Shown in pieces: positions 7,257 to 15,923 of a stretch of DNA of 64,000 nucleotides. The DNA comes from an uncultured bacterium (GTDB taxonomy: Bacteria; Bacteroidota; Bacteroidia; Bacteroidales; Bacteroidaceae): positions 1-64,000 of the forward strand of contig CAMHUC010000011.1 in assembly GCA_946188155.1 (NCBI GenBank), read 5' to 3'. Position 1 is the first letter of the stretch. Every line of letters begins with the position of its first letter. Under the pieces are notes generated by a model. The model saw nothing but the letters and a program-made list of their open reading frames with translations, searched no databases and had not been told where the DNA came from. Position numbers and translations under genes: made by a program.

Positions 7257-8201
7257 TTAAAACTGTAAATGAATGTTCGTATGTGTCAGCTGCTCGCGGA
7301 ACTCCTGATAACAGGCCGACGAGACGGTGGCGCTGATGGGCGAGCGGGTGCAGTAGAGCAGGATTCTGCTGCTGCCGATGCGCTCTGCCAGCCAAAGATA
7401 CTTCTCCTGCTTGCGCAAGTCCTTCAGGGTGAAGAGGAACTGTTGCCGCGAGAAGTTGAGCAGATAGCCCGGCGTCTTCGTGTCGTAGGCGCAGGCCACT
7501 TGCAGCAGACGGGCGAAGAGATCCAGCTCCTCCTTGTCGTCGAATACGTAGGCCATGCTGACGACCGTCGTGTCGCTGCGGTCGGCGGCGCAGTCGAGGG
7601 GTACGCCCTTCACCTTATTATATTCCGCCAGCCTCGCGATGAACTCGCTGACGCGGCTTGGCGCCTGACGGGTGGAGTCGTCCGCCGGAGTGTAGGCAGC
7701 GTGATGCAGGTTGGGGTCTGCCGCCGGCGCGTCATACGGTTCGGAAGCCGCAATCGGGGGTGCGGGGATACTTCTCGGGGGTGCGGGGGCGCGGGGGGGC
7801 GGGGGCGCGAGGATACTTTCTGAGGCTGCGGGGGTGCGGGGGCGCGGGGGCACGAGAATTTCTGTTTGTGACTTCTGCTCTGTAGCCTCTGCCCGCAGCG
7901 GCTCAGACCTGCCCTGTAAGGCGTCGCGGCTCAAAGCCCGATCCTGATGCTCGGGAGCCACCTGGTGCGGCCTTGTCAGCAGCACCGTCAGCGCGATGGT
8001 GGCAGCGGCGGCCAGGGCTGCGGCGGCAGTCATCCTTATCAGCGTTCTTCGCCGCAGGTGAGACGCCTGCGTACCATGCCCGGCCTTCGTGGTCATCCGC
8101 TGCTCCATGCGGTCGATGAAGTCGGCTGGCAGCCTCGGCGTGTCGGCGTATCGGCGCCGCAGGGCCTCGCGCAGGTCGGTATCTTTCGGTTGGTGATTCA
8201 T
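7257..8201 (-). CDS. Putative membrane anti-sigma factor
   Basis: 314 residues. A short cytoplasmic N-terminus (1-50) precedes one TM helix (MTAAAALAAAATIALTVLLT, about 57-76), then a periplasmic region. Its ATG overlaps the ECF sigma stop (ATGA at 8198-8201), the usual arrangement for a cognate anti-sigma factor. Residues about 115-150 are a Pro/Ala-rich stretch (PPRPRTPA, PPPPRAPAPP) encoded by a G-rich block (7744-7857) also found in sufS and a membrane-protein gene here, so it looks like an inserted repeat. The C-terminal 130 residues form a compact domain I do not recognise. No zinc-binding ASD motif (HxxxCxxC) is present. Confidence 0.7.
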   Translation of the reverse strand: MNHQPKDTDLREALRRRYADTPRLPADFIDRMEQRMTTKAGHGTQASHLRRRTLIRMTAAAALAAAATIALTVLLTRPHQVAPEHQDRALSRDALQGRSEPLRAEATEQKSQTEILVPPRPRTPAASESILAPPPPRAPAPPRSIPAPPIAASEPYDAPAADPNLHHAAYTPADDSTRQAPSRVSEFIARLAEYNKVKGVPLDCAADRSDTTVVSMAYVFDDKEELDLFARLLQVACAYDTKTPGYLLNFSRQQFLFTLKDLRKQEKYLWLAERIGSSRILLYCTRSPISATVSSACYQEFREQLTHTNIHLQF

Positions 8202-8764
8202 ATCTCTGATAGTTTCTTTAGCAGTTTCTTTCTGATGCGGTAGAGGCGCTTGGCCAGCGGGCCGGGTTCGATGCCGGTGATGTAGGCCATCTCCGCCAGC
8301 GGGCGGTCCTCGTAGTAGTGGAGTGTCAGCAGCATCCGCTCGTCGTCGGCCAGCTCGCCGATGAGCTGCTCCAGTCGCTCGATGCGCTCCTCCTTCGCCG
8401 TGGAGAGCCCCGCCTCCAGCTCAGCGTCGCTGATGTTGTCGGGCCAGTCCCCGGTGTCGCCGAAGGGGACGGTCTGCGGCCGTCGTCGCTTCAGGAAGTC
8501 GAGCGTCAGGCGGTAGGCGATGCGGCAGAGCCAGGTGGAGAGCGATGCCCGCTGCGGGTCGTAGCTGCTGATGCGGCTGAAGGCGCGGAGGAAGGTGTCC
8601 TGTGCCAGCTCCTCGGCATCCTGCATGTCGGGCACCTGTCTGGCTATCATGGCAAAGACGCGCTCCGCGTAGCGGCAGACCATCTCCGTCTGTCCCTCGT
8701 GGCGCCCTTCGCTGACGGCCTCCACAATCTGTCTGTCGGTCAAAGTCCTCTTTCCTTGTCTCAC
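8198..8764 (-). CDS. ECF-type sigma-70 factor
   Basis: 188 residues. Region 2 includes DAEELAQDTFLRAFSRISSY and ASLSTWLCRIAYRLTLDFLK; region 4 includes LEQLIGELADDERMLLTLHY and a helix-turn-helix (PLAEMAYITGIEPGPLAKRL). It directs RNA polymerase to a small regulon. First gene of a three-gene operon with the anti-sigma and secreted-protein genes. Confidence 0.93.
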   Translation of the reverse strand: MRQGKRTLTDRQIVEAVSEGRHEGQTEMVCRYAERVFAMIARQVPDMQDAEELAQDTFLRAFSRISSYDPQRASLSTWLCRIAYRLTLDFLKRRRPQTVPFGDTGDWPDNISDAELEAGLSTAKEERIERLEQLIGELADDERMLLTLHYYEDRPLAEMAYITGIEPGPLAKRLYRIRKKLLKKLSEI

Positions 8765-8781
8765 TCTACCCGTTATACGAC

Positions 8782-8816
8782 AAGTTCAGGGAAATATCCC
8801 GCATCTCCCTGAACTT
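8782..8816. terminator. Inverted repeat between the AbiE toxin and sigma genes
   Basis: AAGTTCAGGGA and TCCCTGAACTT are perfect 11-bp arms with a 13-nt loop. The T-run (TTTTTT) follows on the plus strand, whereas both neighbouring genes lie on the minus strand. It may insulate the sigma operon from AbiE read-through or act as an operator. Confidence 0.5.
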
Positions 8817-8836
8817 TTTTCGCTGTTGCCTCAGTC

Positions 8837-9661
8837 TTACTTGAACACAATCATATCAGCCAGCTGCAGGAAGTAATCGTTCGACCAGATGTCGAGCTCG
8901 CGGGGATCTGCACGCAGGAATTTGAGTACGTCCTGTCGCACCGAATCCATATCTCCCGTAGCCAGACGCTGCTTGAGCGTAGTTAGGAATTCTTCTTTTG
9001 ACATCTCTATACCGTTGAAGTCGAAAATGCGCTTCTGCAAATGAGAGAAGTCGAGCGGAACCTTGTTGCTGACATACCATTCGAAGTCGTACCAGTCGCG
9101 CCCCTTGATACGGGTTTTCCAATTGCGGAATGCTAGGGCATGCATTTTGCCGGCATAAAGGTCGGGCAATGCAACACATCGGATCATCGAGTTGAAGGGT
9201 TTAAAGAGCACATTCTGTTCTGTCTCGAAGCCCAAGGGCGGGTTGGTGTCCAGTTCAATCTTGACCTTTATCGTCTTTTCTGTCTTAAATGCAATGTCAT
9301 ACACATCCGTGTTATCCTTCAGGAAAGCCGACTCCACCTTGCCGAAAGTTTTCTTGTCTTTCTTCTTGATGGTCACGTCTCGCCCTGTCAGTTTGAAGGC
9401 CTCGACGATTTGGGGAAAATAGATTTCCAGATGTATATCCGGGGCCTTCGTTGTCAACGTAAAATCCATGTCCTCAGAGAAGCGGTGCAAGTTGTGGAAG
9501 ATTCTCAGGCATGTACCGCCATAGAAGGCGGCATGCTCGAAGAATCCGCCGCGATACAGGCCTGTCAGCGCAATGCGTTGCATCACTTCGTGCTGGGCAT
9601 TGTTCCTTTCTGTCAGACTCTGCGGATTAAATTCCGCCACCATTTCGTCAAATATCGTCAT
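8837..9661 (-). CDS. AbiEii-type nucleotidyltransferase toxin
   Basis: 274 residues. Toxin of a type IV-like AbiE system; members are GTP- or CTP-using nucleotidyltransferases, some of which modify tRNA. The DNA-polymerase-beta-like signature is present: FYGGTCLRIF (the GG motif, about residues 46-55) followed by RFSEDMDFTL, with the metal-binding acidic pair. The later KIELDTNPP and the conserved KMHALAFRNWKTRIKGRDWY also fit the family. The start is set by an ATGA overlap with the antitoxin gene (9658-9661); longer reading to 9721 is unlikely. Confidence 0.9.
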   Translation of the reverse strand: MTIFDEMVAEFNPQSLTERNNAQHEVMQRIALTGLYRGGFFEHAAFYGGTCLRIFHNLHRFSEDMDFTLTTKAPDIHLEIYFPQIVEAFKLTGRDVTIKKKDKKTFGKVESAFLKDNTDVYDIAFKTEKTIKVKIELDTNPPLGFETEQNVLFKPFNSMIRCVALPDLYAGKMHALAFRNWKTRIKGRDWYDFEWYVSNKVPLDFSHLQKRIFDFNGIEMSKEEFLTTLKQRLATGDMDSVRQDVLKFLRADPRELDIWSNDYFLQLADMIVFK

Positions 9662-10299
9662 CGCTGCATCAGTTTTAATACGTTTTCTAATAATTTTTTC
9701 TTCTTGCCAACAGTTAAGCATGCCCTGATAATGTCGGGATTCAGCTGGCGCAGGTCGTCGAGGTCTATTCTCATGTCTTCCTCGAAGAATACCTCCAGTC
9801 TTGACAGCGACTGGTCTGGTATGTGTTTCTCAACCATCAGCATATCGCAGAGGGCCTTCTCCGGAGTAGCCATCAGGAATGTCACCCCGTATTCTTCTTT
9901 CATATCGATGCCCAGCGGGAAATAGTCTTTCGACACACCATGGTATGAGAAGCGGGCCAGCTCGTTGTCGAATGTCCGGGTATGCCTTGTCGTCACGGAG
10001 GTCAGCATAAACACGTGCTCGGGTATCAGTCCGTAATAGCGCAGTGCATAGTGCATGGAAACGTAGGAGGGGCCGTAGATGTGATTGGCAATGAGTTCAA
10101 GCGACAGCATCTTGCCGCTGACCTCAGGCGAGACCACATACAGCCCACGTTTGAGCCGAATCAGTACTCCCTTCTTCTCAAGGAATGCTATCCGCATGTT
10201 GGGCGACTGATAATTGCCGTAAAGGCTCTTCAGCACTCCCATGTCTATAGGGATATTGCCGATGCGCTTCAGCTCTTCGTATGGATTTATCTGACTCAT
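9658..10299 (-). CDS. AbiEi-type antitoxin / repressor
   Basis: 213 residues. The N-terminal winged helix (about 15-60; VLIRLKRGLYVVSPE) resembles AbiEi proteins, which both neutralise the toxin and bind inverted repeats in their own promoter. The C-terminal part includes SYVSMHYALRYYGLIPE and MATPEKALCDML, typical of the AbiEi_4-like antitoxin domain. Upstream DNA holds a matching promoter and an 11-bp inverted repeat (10324-10360). Confidence 0.87.
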   Translation of the reverse strand: MSQINPYEELKRIGNIPIDMGVLKSLYGNYQSPNMRIAFLEKKGVLIRLKRGLYVVSPEVSGKMLSLELIANHIYGPSYVSMHYALRYYGLIPEHVFMLTSVTTRHTRTFDNELARFSYHGVSKDYFPLGIDMKEEYGVTFLMATPEKALCDMLMVEKHIPDQSLSRLEVFFEEDMRIDLDDLRQLNPDIIRACLTVGKKKKLLENVLKLMQR

Positions 10300-10307
10300 A
10301 TCGGCTG

Positions 10308-10360
10308 CAAATATACTATTTCTCGTACAGAAAACAAAGAAAATGTTTATTTTCTGTACG
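10308..10360 (-). promoter_or_regulatory. AbiE operon promoter with overlapping operator
   Basis: On the minus strand TTTG (10335-10338) and TATATTTG (10308-10315) lie 19 bp apart. Perfect arms CGTACAGAAAA (10324-10334) and TTTTCTGTACG (10350-10360) surround the -33 box, one arm lying wholly inside the promoter spacer. This placement suits autorepression by the antitoxin. Confidence 0.78.
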
Positions 10361-10452
10361 GGAATTAATACTTTTTAGCTTTATGTCCTTTGCCAGCCGA
10401 TACAGCCGAAGTGAAACTTTATCACGGAAAGACAGCAGAAATAGGCTCGCTT

Positions 10453-10484
10453 TTTGGCAGGTTCGTATTTTATCCGTAAATTTG
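10453..10484 (+). promoter_or_regulatory. Promoter of phosphatase operon, copy 2
   Basis: TTTG (10453-10456) and TAAATTTG (10477-10484), 20 bp apart. The core promoter matches copy 1; sequence upstream of the -33 box differs (GGCTCGC instead of GGCACAC). Confidence 0.8.
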
Positions 10485-10508
10485 CACACAAAAACTACCA
10501 CTGGCGCG

Positions 10509-12839
10509 ATGAGCAACAAGTTCCGTTCCTTCTCCAAGCGGCTGACGAAGCGCATCATCATCGTTCTGACGCTGACGCTGGCAGTCATCTTTGCCGGCCT
10601 GCTGTATCTGGCCACCTCGCTGACCCGCGACATGAACCGCAGTATGTTCTACTGCATCATGGACACCGAGAGCGAGATTGTGGAGAAAGAACTCTATGGC
10701 GTGGAGCTGTCCACCCAGAGCAGCATTCGCCACATGCAGCAGGCAGTGGCCTCGCCGGAGGGGGTGTACGACGCCCTGGAGTACGAGCTGAACTGCCACC
10801 CGCATATCGCAGGCTTCTTCTGCGCCTTCGAGGCCGACTACTATCCCGACCGTGGGCGCTGGTATGAGCCGTATGCCGTCAGGCAGGGCGACTCCATCAT
10901 GCGCCGCCAGGTGGGTTCCGCTGCCCACGACTACCTCAGCCGTGAGTGGTACCGGCAGGCACTGGAGAGCGACAGCGGCTACTGGTCGGAACCCTATCGC
11001 GACGACACGGGTACGGGCTTCCTGCTCTGCACCTTCGCCGTACCCCTTCGCGACGCCTCGGGCCGCAAGATCGGCGTGTTCGGTGCCGACGTGTCGCTCG
11101 ACTGGCTGCACCAGCGGATGCTCCAGATGGACGAGACCAACACCAAGCGCATCCGGCTGAGCAAGTACAGCCCGCAGCGGGCCTACAGCTTCATCGTGGG
11201 CAGCACCGGCTCCTATATCGCCCACCCAGACAAGTCGAGACTGCTGAAGGACAGGTTCACACCCTCCTTCGACATCAAGGCGCAGCGCGAGGGCTATGAG
11301 CAGACGGAACTCGACGGAAAGCCGGTGTACGTGTTCTTCCAGGACCTGGCCCATACGGGCTGGACGCTCGGCTTCGTGGTGCCCCGACAGATGATCTGGG
11401 AGTCGAACATCGCCTTCGCCCTGCTCATGCTCCTGGCCATGGCCTTAGGGCTGATGGCTGTCTCCATCACCTGCCGCATCAGCATCTGGCGAGCCACCAA
11501 GCCGCTGAAGGCACTGGCCAAGAGTGCCGACGAGGTGGCCAAGGGCAACTTCAACGCCGCCCTGCCCACCAACCTGCGGCGCAACGACGAGATACGGCTG
11601 CTGCGCGACTCCTTCAGCAACATGCAGCAGTCGCTCACCCGCTACATCGACGACCTCAAGGCCACCACCGCCGCAAAGGCATCCATCGAGAGCGAACTCG
11701 CCGTGGCGCGACACATACAGATGGCCATACTGCCCATCTCTCCACTCTCCCCTCTTGCCACTCCCCTCTGCTACACCCTCCATGCCTCGCTGACGCCGGC
11801 CAAGGCCGTGGGCGGCGACTTCTACGACTACTTCGAACTCGACGGGCGCCTCTATTTCTGCGTCGGCGACGTGTCGGGCAAGGGCGTTCCAGCAGCCCTA
11901 GTGATGACGATGGCCTTCAGCGCCTTCCGGCTGATGGCAGAGAGCGAGACGGAGCCGCAGCGCATCGTCAGCCACATGAACGAGAGCATCGCCGGCCACA
12001 ACGACCTGGACTCGTTTATCACCCTCTTCGTGGGCATACTCGACCTCAACTCGGGCCGGCTGCGCTATTGCAACGCAGGCCATAAGCAGCCATTCCTCGA
12101 TGCACAGCCGCTGACGGTAGACCGCAACCTGCCCGTGGGGGCCATGCCCGAATGGACGTTTACGGCACAGGAGACCCAGCTCGCACCAGGCAGCATGCTC
12201 TTCATCTACACCGACGGACTGACCGAGGCCGAGGATGCCCGTCAGCAGCTCTTCGGCGCAGGGCGCACGCGACTGGTTCTGGAGGCCGGCAGCGACGACC
12301 CCCGCGAGCTGATAGAGCGCATGGAGCGCACCGTACACGAGTTCGTGGGTGATACTGAGCAGAGCGACGACCTCACCATGCTCGCCCTCCGCTACAATGG
12401 CCATCTCTCACCTCTCACCTCTCACCTCTCACCTCTCACCTCCATCACCCTCCCCTGCGACACCAGCCAGACGGAACGACTGGGCGAGTGGATGGAGCAG
12501 GTGTGCGAGCAGGCGGGAGTCGATGCTGCCACATCCACCAAGCTCAACATCGCCGTGGAGGAGGCCGTGGTCAACGTGATCAGCTACGCCTACCCGGCCG
12601 ACAGCCCCGGCGAGGTGCGCATCGATGCCGCCATCGCCGACCACTCGCTCGTGCTGACCGTCAGCGACTCAGGGCTGCCCTTCGACCCCACGGCCGTCGC
12701 CCCCGCCGACACCACCCTCGATGCCGACGAACGCCCCATCGGCGGGCTGGGCATCCACCTGATACGCCGCTATACCGACAGCATCAGCTATGAGCGCCGC
12801 GACAGTCAGAATATACTCACGATGGTGAAACATATATAA
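10509..12839 (+). CDS. Membrane SpoIIE-type phosphatase fused to RsbW-like kinase domain, copy 2
   Basis: 776 residues, the same protein as that encoded at 2398-4728: two TM helices around a Cache-like sensor, HAMP, PP2C phosphatase (GDFYDYFELD, GDVSGKG) and C-terminal GHKL ATPase. No nucleotide difference from copy 1 was noticed inside this gene, so sequence exchange must be recent or continuing. Both copies have their own promoter, so gene dosage is probably doubled unless upstream context matters. Read-through from the AbiE side is unlikely because that operon points away. Confidence 0.93.
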   Translation: MSNKFRSFSKRLTKRIIIVLTLTLAVIFAGLLYLATSLTRDMNRSMFYCIMDTESEIVEKELYGVELSTQSSIRHMQQAVASPEGVYDALEYELNCHPHIAGFFCAFEADYYPDRGRWYEPYAVRQGDSIMRRQVGSAAHDYLSREWYRQALESDSGYWSEPYRDDTGTGFLLCTFAVPLRDASGRKIGVFGADVSLDWLHQRMLQMDETNTKRIRLSKYSPQRAYSFIVGSTGSYIAHPDKSRLLKDRFTPSFDIKAQREGYEQTELDGKPVYVFFQDLAHTGWTLGFVVPRQMIWESNIAFALLMLLAMALGLMAVSITCRISIWRATKPLKALAKSADEVAKGNFNAALPTNLRRNDEIRLLRDSFSNMQQSLTRYIDDLKATTAAKASIESELAVARHIQMAILPISPLSPLATPLCYTLHASLTPAKAVGGDFYDYFELDGRLYFCVGDVSGKGVPAALVMTMAFSAFRLMAESETEPQRIVSHMNESIAGHNDLDSFITLFVGILDLNSGRLRYCNAGHKQPFLDAQPLTVDRNLPVGAMPEWTFTAQETQLAPGSMLFIYTDGLTEAEDARQQLFGAGRTRLVLEAGSDDPRELIERMERTVHEFVGDTEQSDDLTMLALRYNGHLSPLTSHLSPLTSITLPCDTSQTERLGEWMEQVCEQAGVDAATSTKLNIAVEEAVVNVISYAYPADSPGEVRIDAAIADHSLVLTVSDSGLPFDPTAVAPADTTLDADERPIGGLGIHLIRRYTDSISYERRDSQNILTMVKHI

Positions 12840-12852
12840 AAGGTATAAGAAT

Positions 12853-13161
12853 ATGACTACAACATTCAGAGAAGAAGAACAGAACTACGTGATGACCTTC
12901 GAGGGTCGTCTCGACACCGCTGCCACCGCGCAGGTGAAGAAGGACATCCAGGCACTCGACGACTGCCAGGGCCGCGACATCATCCTCGACTGCAGCCAGC
13001 TCTCCTACATCTGCAGCAGCGGCCTGCGCCTGTTCCTGAGCGTGCTGAAGAATGCACGCAGCAAGGGCAGCCGCACCATCATTGCAGGACTCAACGACGA
13101 GATGTACGACGTGTTCGTGGAGACCGGTTTCACCCAACTCTTTGAGATACGCAGGGGATGA
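12853..13161 (+). CDS. STAS-domain anti-sigma-factor antagonist, copy 2
   Basis: Identical product to the gene at 4742-5050, with Ser56-Gly57 at the phospho-switch. It lies 13 bp after the phosphatase gene and overlaps the AraC-type gene by ATGA. Confidence 0.93.
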   Translation: MTTTFREEEQNYVMTFEGRLDTAATAQVKKDIQALDDCQGRDIILDCSQLSYICSSGLRLFLSVLKNARSKGSRTIIAGLNDEMYDVFVETGFTQLFEIRRG

Positions 13162-13739
13162 CTGACGAGGAAATACGCCGGCTACAGGCCGACAACGAGC
13201 GCCTGAAGGCCGAGAACGCCGACCTCAGGCGGCAGATAGAGGAGATGAAGGACCAGTTCATCCGCCTGATGAACCGCAACCTCGCCCTGAGCGAACAGTT
13301 AGAGGAGGACGTGGAGCAGCGCCGCCGCGCCGAGGTGGCCCGCGAGCTAATGGAGGGCAACGCCAAGCGGCAGCGCAACGCCGACCTGCAGGACGACGCC
13401 CAGCTGCTGGCACTCATCGAACTGAAGCTCGAGGAGAGCCACGCCCATCTCGACGCCGACTTCGGCCCCCCGCAGCTGGCAGAGCTGTTGGGCGTCAGCC
13501 AGTCGCGGCTGGAGCGCCTCTTCCGCAACCGCTCGATGTATCGCACCGTGGAGGCCTATCTCGACAATCTCCGCACCATGGAGGCCATGCGCCTGCTGCG
13601 CGAGAAGCCCCACTACAGCATCGCCGCCATCGCCGAGGAGAGCGGACTGGGCAAGATACGCACCCTGCAGCGCCGTCTCCAGGAGGTCATCGGCATGACA
13701 CCCGTGGAGTACCGCCTGCTCTTCACCCGCGACGAATAA
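13158..13739 (+). CDS. AraC-type regulator with N-terminal coiled coil, copy 2
   Basis: Same 193-residue product as 5047-5628: coiled coil then AraC double helix-turn-helix. Silent differences from copy 1 appear from about 13,619 onward (for example CAGCATC against CAGTATC, AAGATACGC against AAGATCCGC, GACACCC against GACGCCC). They mark where the homogenised tract ends. Confidence 0.9.
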   Translation: MTDEEIRRLQADNERLKAENADLRRQIEEMKDQFIRLMNRNLALSEQLEEDVEQRRRAEVARELMEGNAKRQRNADLQDDAQLLALIELKLEESHAHLDADFGPPQLAELLGVSQSRLERLFRNRSMYRTVEAYLDNLRTMEAMRLLREKPHYSIAAIAEESGLGKIRTLQRRLQEVIGMTPVEYRLLFTRDE

Positions 13740-13806
13740 ACTCTTCCTGTCATTCATCGAGCGTTTTAGTAATGTATGAAACGCGCGCGAGAACTAAAAT
13801 AATCAT

Positions 13807-13869
13807 TTTGAGGGTGTCAGGGCGCAAACCCTTTGTGGCAGGGCATTTGTACACCCTGCCACCCTCAAA
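13807..13869. repeat. Inverted-repeat element at the right end of repeat copy 2
   Basis: Outer arms TTTGAGGGTGTCAGGG (13807-13822) and CCCTGCCACCCTCAAA (13854-13869) pair with one mismatch; an inner perfect pair is GTGGCAGGG (13835-13843) with CCCTGCCAC (13854-13862). Copy 1 holds only the left arm plus GCGCAAACCC before its break. The element may be a terminator for the AraC-type gene or the end of a mobile unit. Confidence 0.6.
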
Positions 13870-14023
13870 CTAACTTTTCTTAGTACGCGTGTATCAGCGA
13901 AGCAAACTGGCGATGGTACGCAGGTGTGGTTCGCCAATGAGCCCGAGCACATGATACACCTCAATGGAAGTAAATTCCTGGAGATGTACAAATGAGCCAG
14001 TACTCAAAGAGGGCCAGCTGATT

Positions 14024-15634
14024 TCAACGCAGTCCGAATCCCGGATATTCCTCAATCGTGCATGCGTGCTTCTTCGATTTCGTGTCGTAGTTGATGCCGA
14101 CGAGGATGACCTGACCGTCGTATTGCGCCACCTTTCCCTGATACTGCCTGTTGTGTATCTGCTCGATGGCGGCATTGGCCGACTGGTCCTTCTTCAGCTC
14201 CAGCAGGATGGCCGGACGGTCGCTCTTCTTCCTCGGCATAAGCACCAGGTCGGCGAAGCCCCTGCCCGTAGGCAGCTCGCGGTGGAATACGTAGTCGTTC
14301 TTGGCATAGTAGAACGCCAGGCTCAGCACACAGGCAAGCGAGTTCTCATCGTTATAGCTCAGGATGCTGGTGTTCTCGTCGTGTGCCGCGTCCACGCCTT
14401 TTGCCACAGTCACCGCATCACCGTCGAGGACAGCCTGAAGCAACTGCTCGGAGGCGCGGAGGGCATCGACAACCGGCGTCCAGTTGTTGGCCTCTATGGC
14501 GTTCTCCATCTCGCCCGCCACCTCACGGTTGGGGATGTAGCACTCGCTCTTCACCCAGTCGTAACTGAGGTAGCCCAGATGAATCAGCACCGTCAGCACG
14601 TCATCACGGCATGTGATGATCGACATATCGTTCTGGAACTTCGTCGGATTCACCTTGGCCCTTCCTCCGGCAAGCATCCTGATGATGTCGTCCTTCAGGC
14701 CGTCGAAGTTCATATTGATATAGTGGGTCACGGCATCGAAGGCGCCTGTGGAGGCCCAGTAACTTCTGCAGCGACCCCGGCTGATGGCCTCCATCACGGA
14801 ATTAGGATTGAACATCGAGGGCTCGTCGCCTATCTGATAGCCGTCGTACCACTTCACCAGCTCGTCGAAGTCGGCGCCGTCCTTTTCCGCAAGCGCCTTT
14901 ACCTCTTCCTTTGTGAAGCCGAAATACTTAGCCAGTTTGCCAGGCTCTACCATTGAGTACTCTCTGAAATTGTTCAGAGCCGATTCCGGAAGGCCGGTGC
15001 TCACCGCCTTCTTATACTTCTTGATGGGCAGGATGCCAGTCATATAGACAGCGGCAAACACGTTGTTGGCATTCACCTCCTTGAACATACGTCGCAGCCA
15101 GTTGACATAGCTGTCCATGGCTCCCGTCCCCGGCTTAAACTCCCTGCAGATAGCATCCCACTCATCGATAATCATGATGAACTTCTGGCCCGTCTCGCCG
15201 TAGATGGCAACAAGAGTCTCCATCAGGTCATCGTCATCATCAACCTGTATCTGGGGATACGCCATAAGCACATCTTTCTTGAGTTTCTGCTGTATCTTCC
15301 CTACAATACCGTCATCCTTGAAACGAGCCACAAAAGCAGTCATGTCTAAATAGATGACAGGGTATTTGTTCAGATGCTTCTCGAAGGATGCGTCGCCGGC
15401 TATCTCCAGGTCTGCAAAGAGCGCTCGCGAGTCACAGGAGTGGTCGTAGTAGGCGCACAGTGTTTTGGCTGCCATTGACTTGCCAAAACGCCGGCAGCGA
15501 GTAACACAGCTGAACCGTCGCTCTGTGTTCAGCGTGGAGTTAATCACTGCTATCAGCCCCGACTTGTCGACATATTCGCCGTTGCGTGCTGAGGCAAAGC
15601 CCTCATTACCGATGTTGATATATGTGTACCCATT
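14024..15634 (-). pseudogene. AAA-ATPase/PD-(D/E)XK protein, copy 1, frameshifted near the start
   Basis: Paralogue of the intact gene at 22538-24133 (AAA-ATPase_like plus DUF1703/PDDEXK_9). The body is open: RRFGKSMAAK (degenerate Walker A), FIMIIDEWDAIC (Walker B), a nuclease-like C-terminus with GFADLVLMPRKK and AILLELKKDQ. At the 5' end, ATG at 15634 reads MGTHISTSV because two extra bases lie near 15,625-15,628 (GTGTAC against GTAC in the paralogue), shifting the frame away from MGTYINIGNEGF. Without that start only a GTG near 15,547 could initiate, losing about 27 conserved residues. It also has a different tail (YPGFGLR). Possibly inactive or phase-variable. Confidence 0.8.
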
Positions 15635-15651
15635 TCTGAAATCTTTGCTGC

Positions 15652-15682
15652 AAAGTTAAGGATTATTTCTGAGACTGCCAAA
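15652..15682 (-). promoter_or_regulatory. Promoter of AAA/PDDEXK gene copy 1
   Basis: Minus strand TTTG (15679-15682) and TAACTTTG (15652-15659) with about 19 bp between. The same arrangement is found before the paralogue at 24,151-24,182. Confidence 0.7.
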
Positions 15683-15923
15683 GAAAAGGGCGGGAAAACG
15701 ACGCAAGGTGTAGCCCGAAGCGACATATTTGGCGGCATCTCTCCGCAGGTGTCGCCTTCTTTGATGTGATTAGCAAGCGCCTGCCAGTCACGGGAAAAGC
15801 AATGTATGTCAAGTCTTTGGCCAGAAATAGCATTATTTAACTGAAAAAACATCAAGGAGTCGGAAAAAATGTCTAATTTTGCGCCGTCAAATAAAGAAAG
15901 TGTAGAATAAAAGGAAACAAAAA

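Larger units (their letters stand above)
10413..13831. repeat. Direct repeat copy 2 (3.4 kb)
   Basis: Second copy of the segment at 2301-5720, in the same orientation, 8.1 kb further on. The left junction is 3' of the AbiE promoter region; the right side continues into an inverted-repeat element instead of an rnhB fragment. Confidence 0.95.

Noticed and set aside
13894..14026. Minus-strand stretch after the AAA gene copy 1 reading FVHLQEFTSIEVYHVLGLIG
   Set aside because: Looks protein-like at its end and may be a gene remnant, but no start, family or homologous frame in the window supports it.
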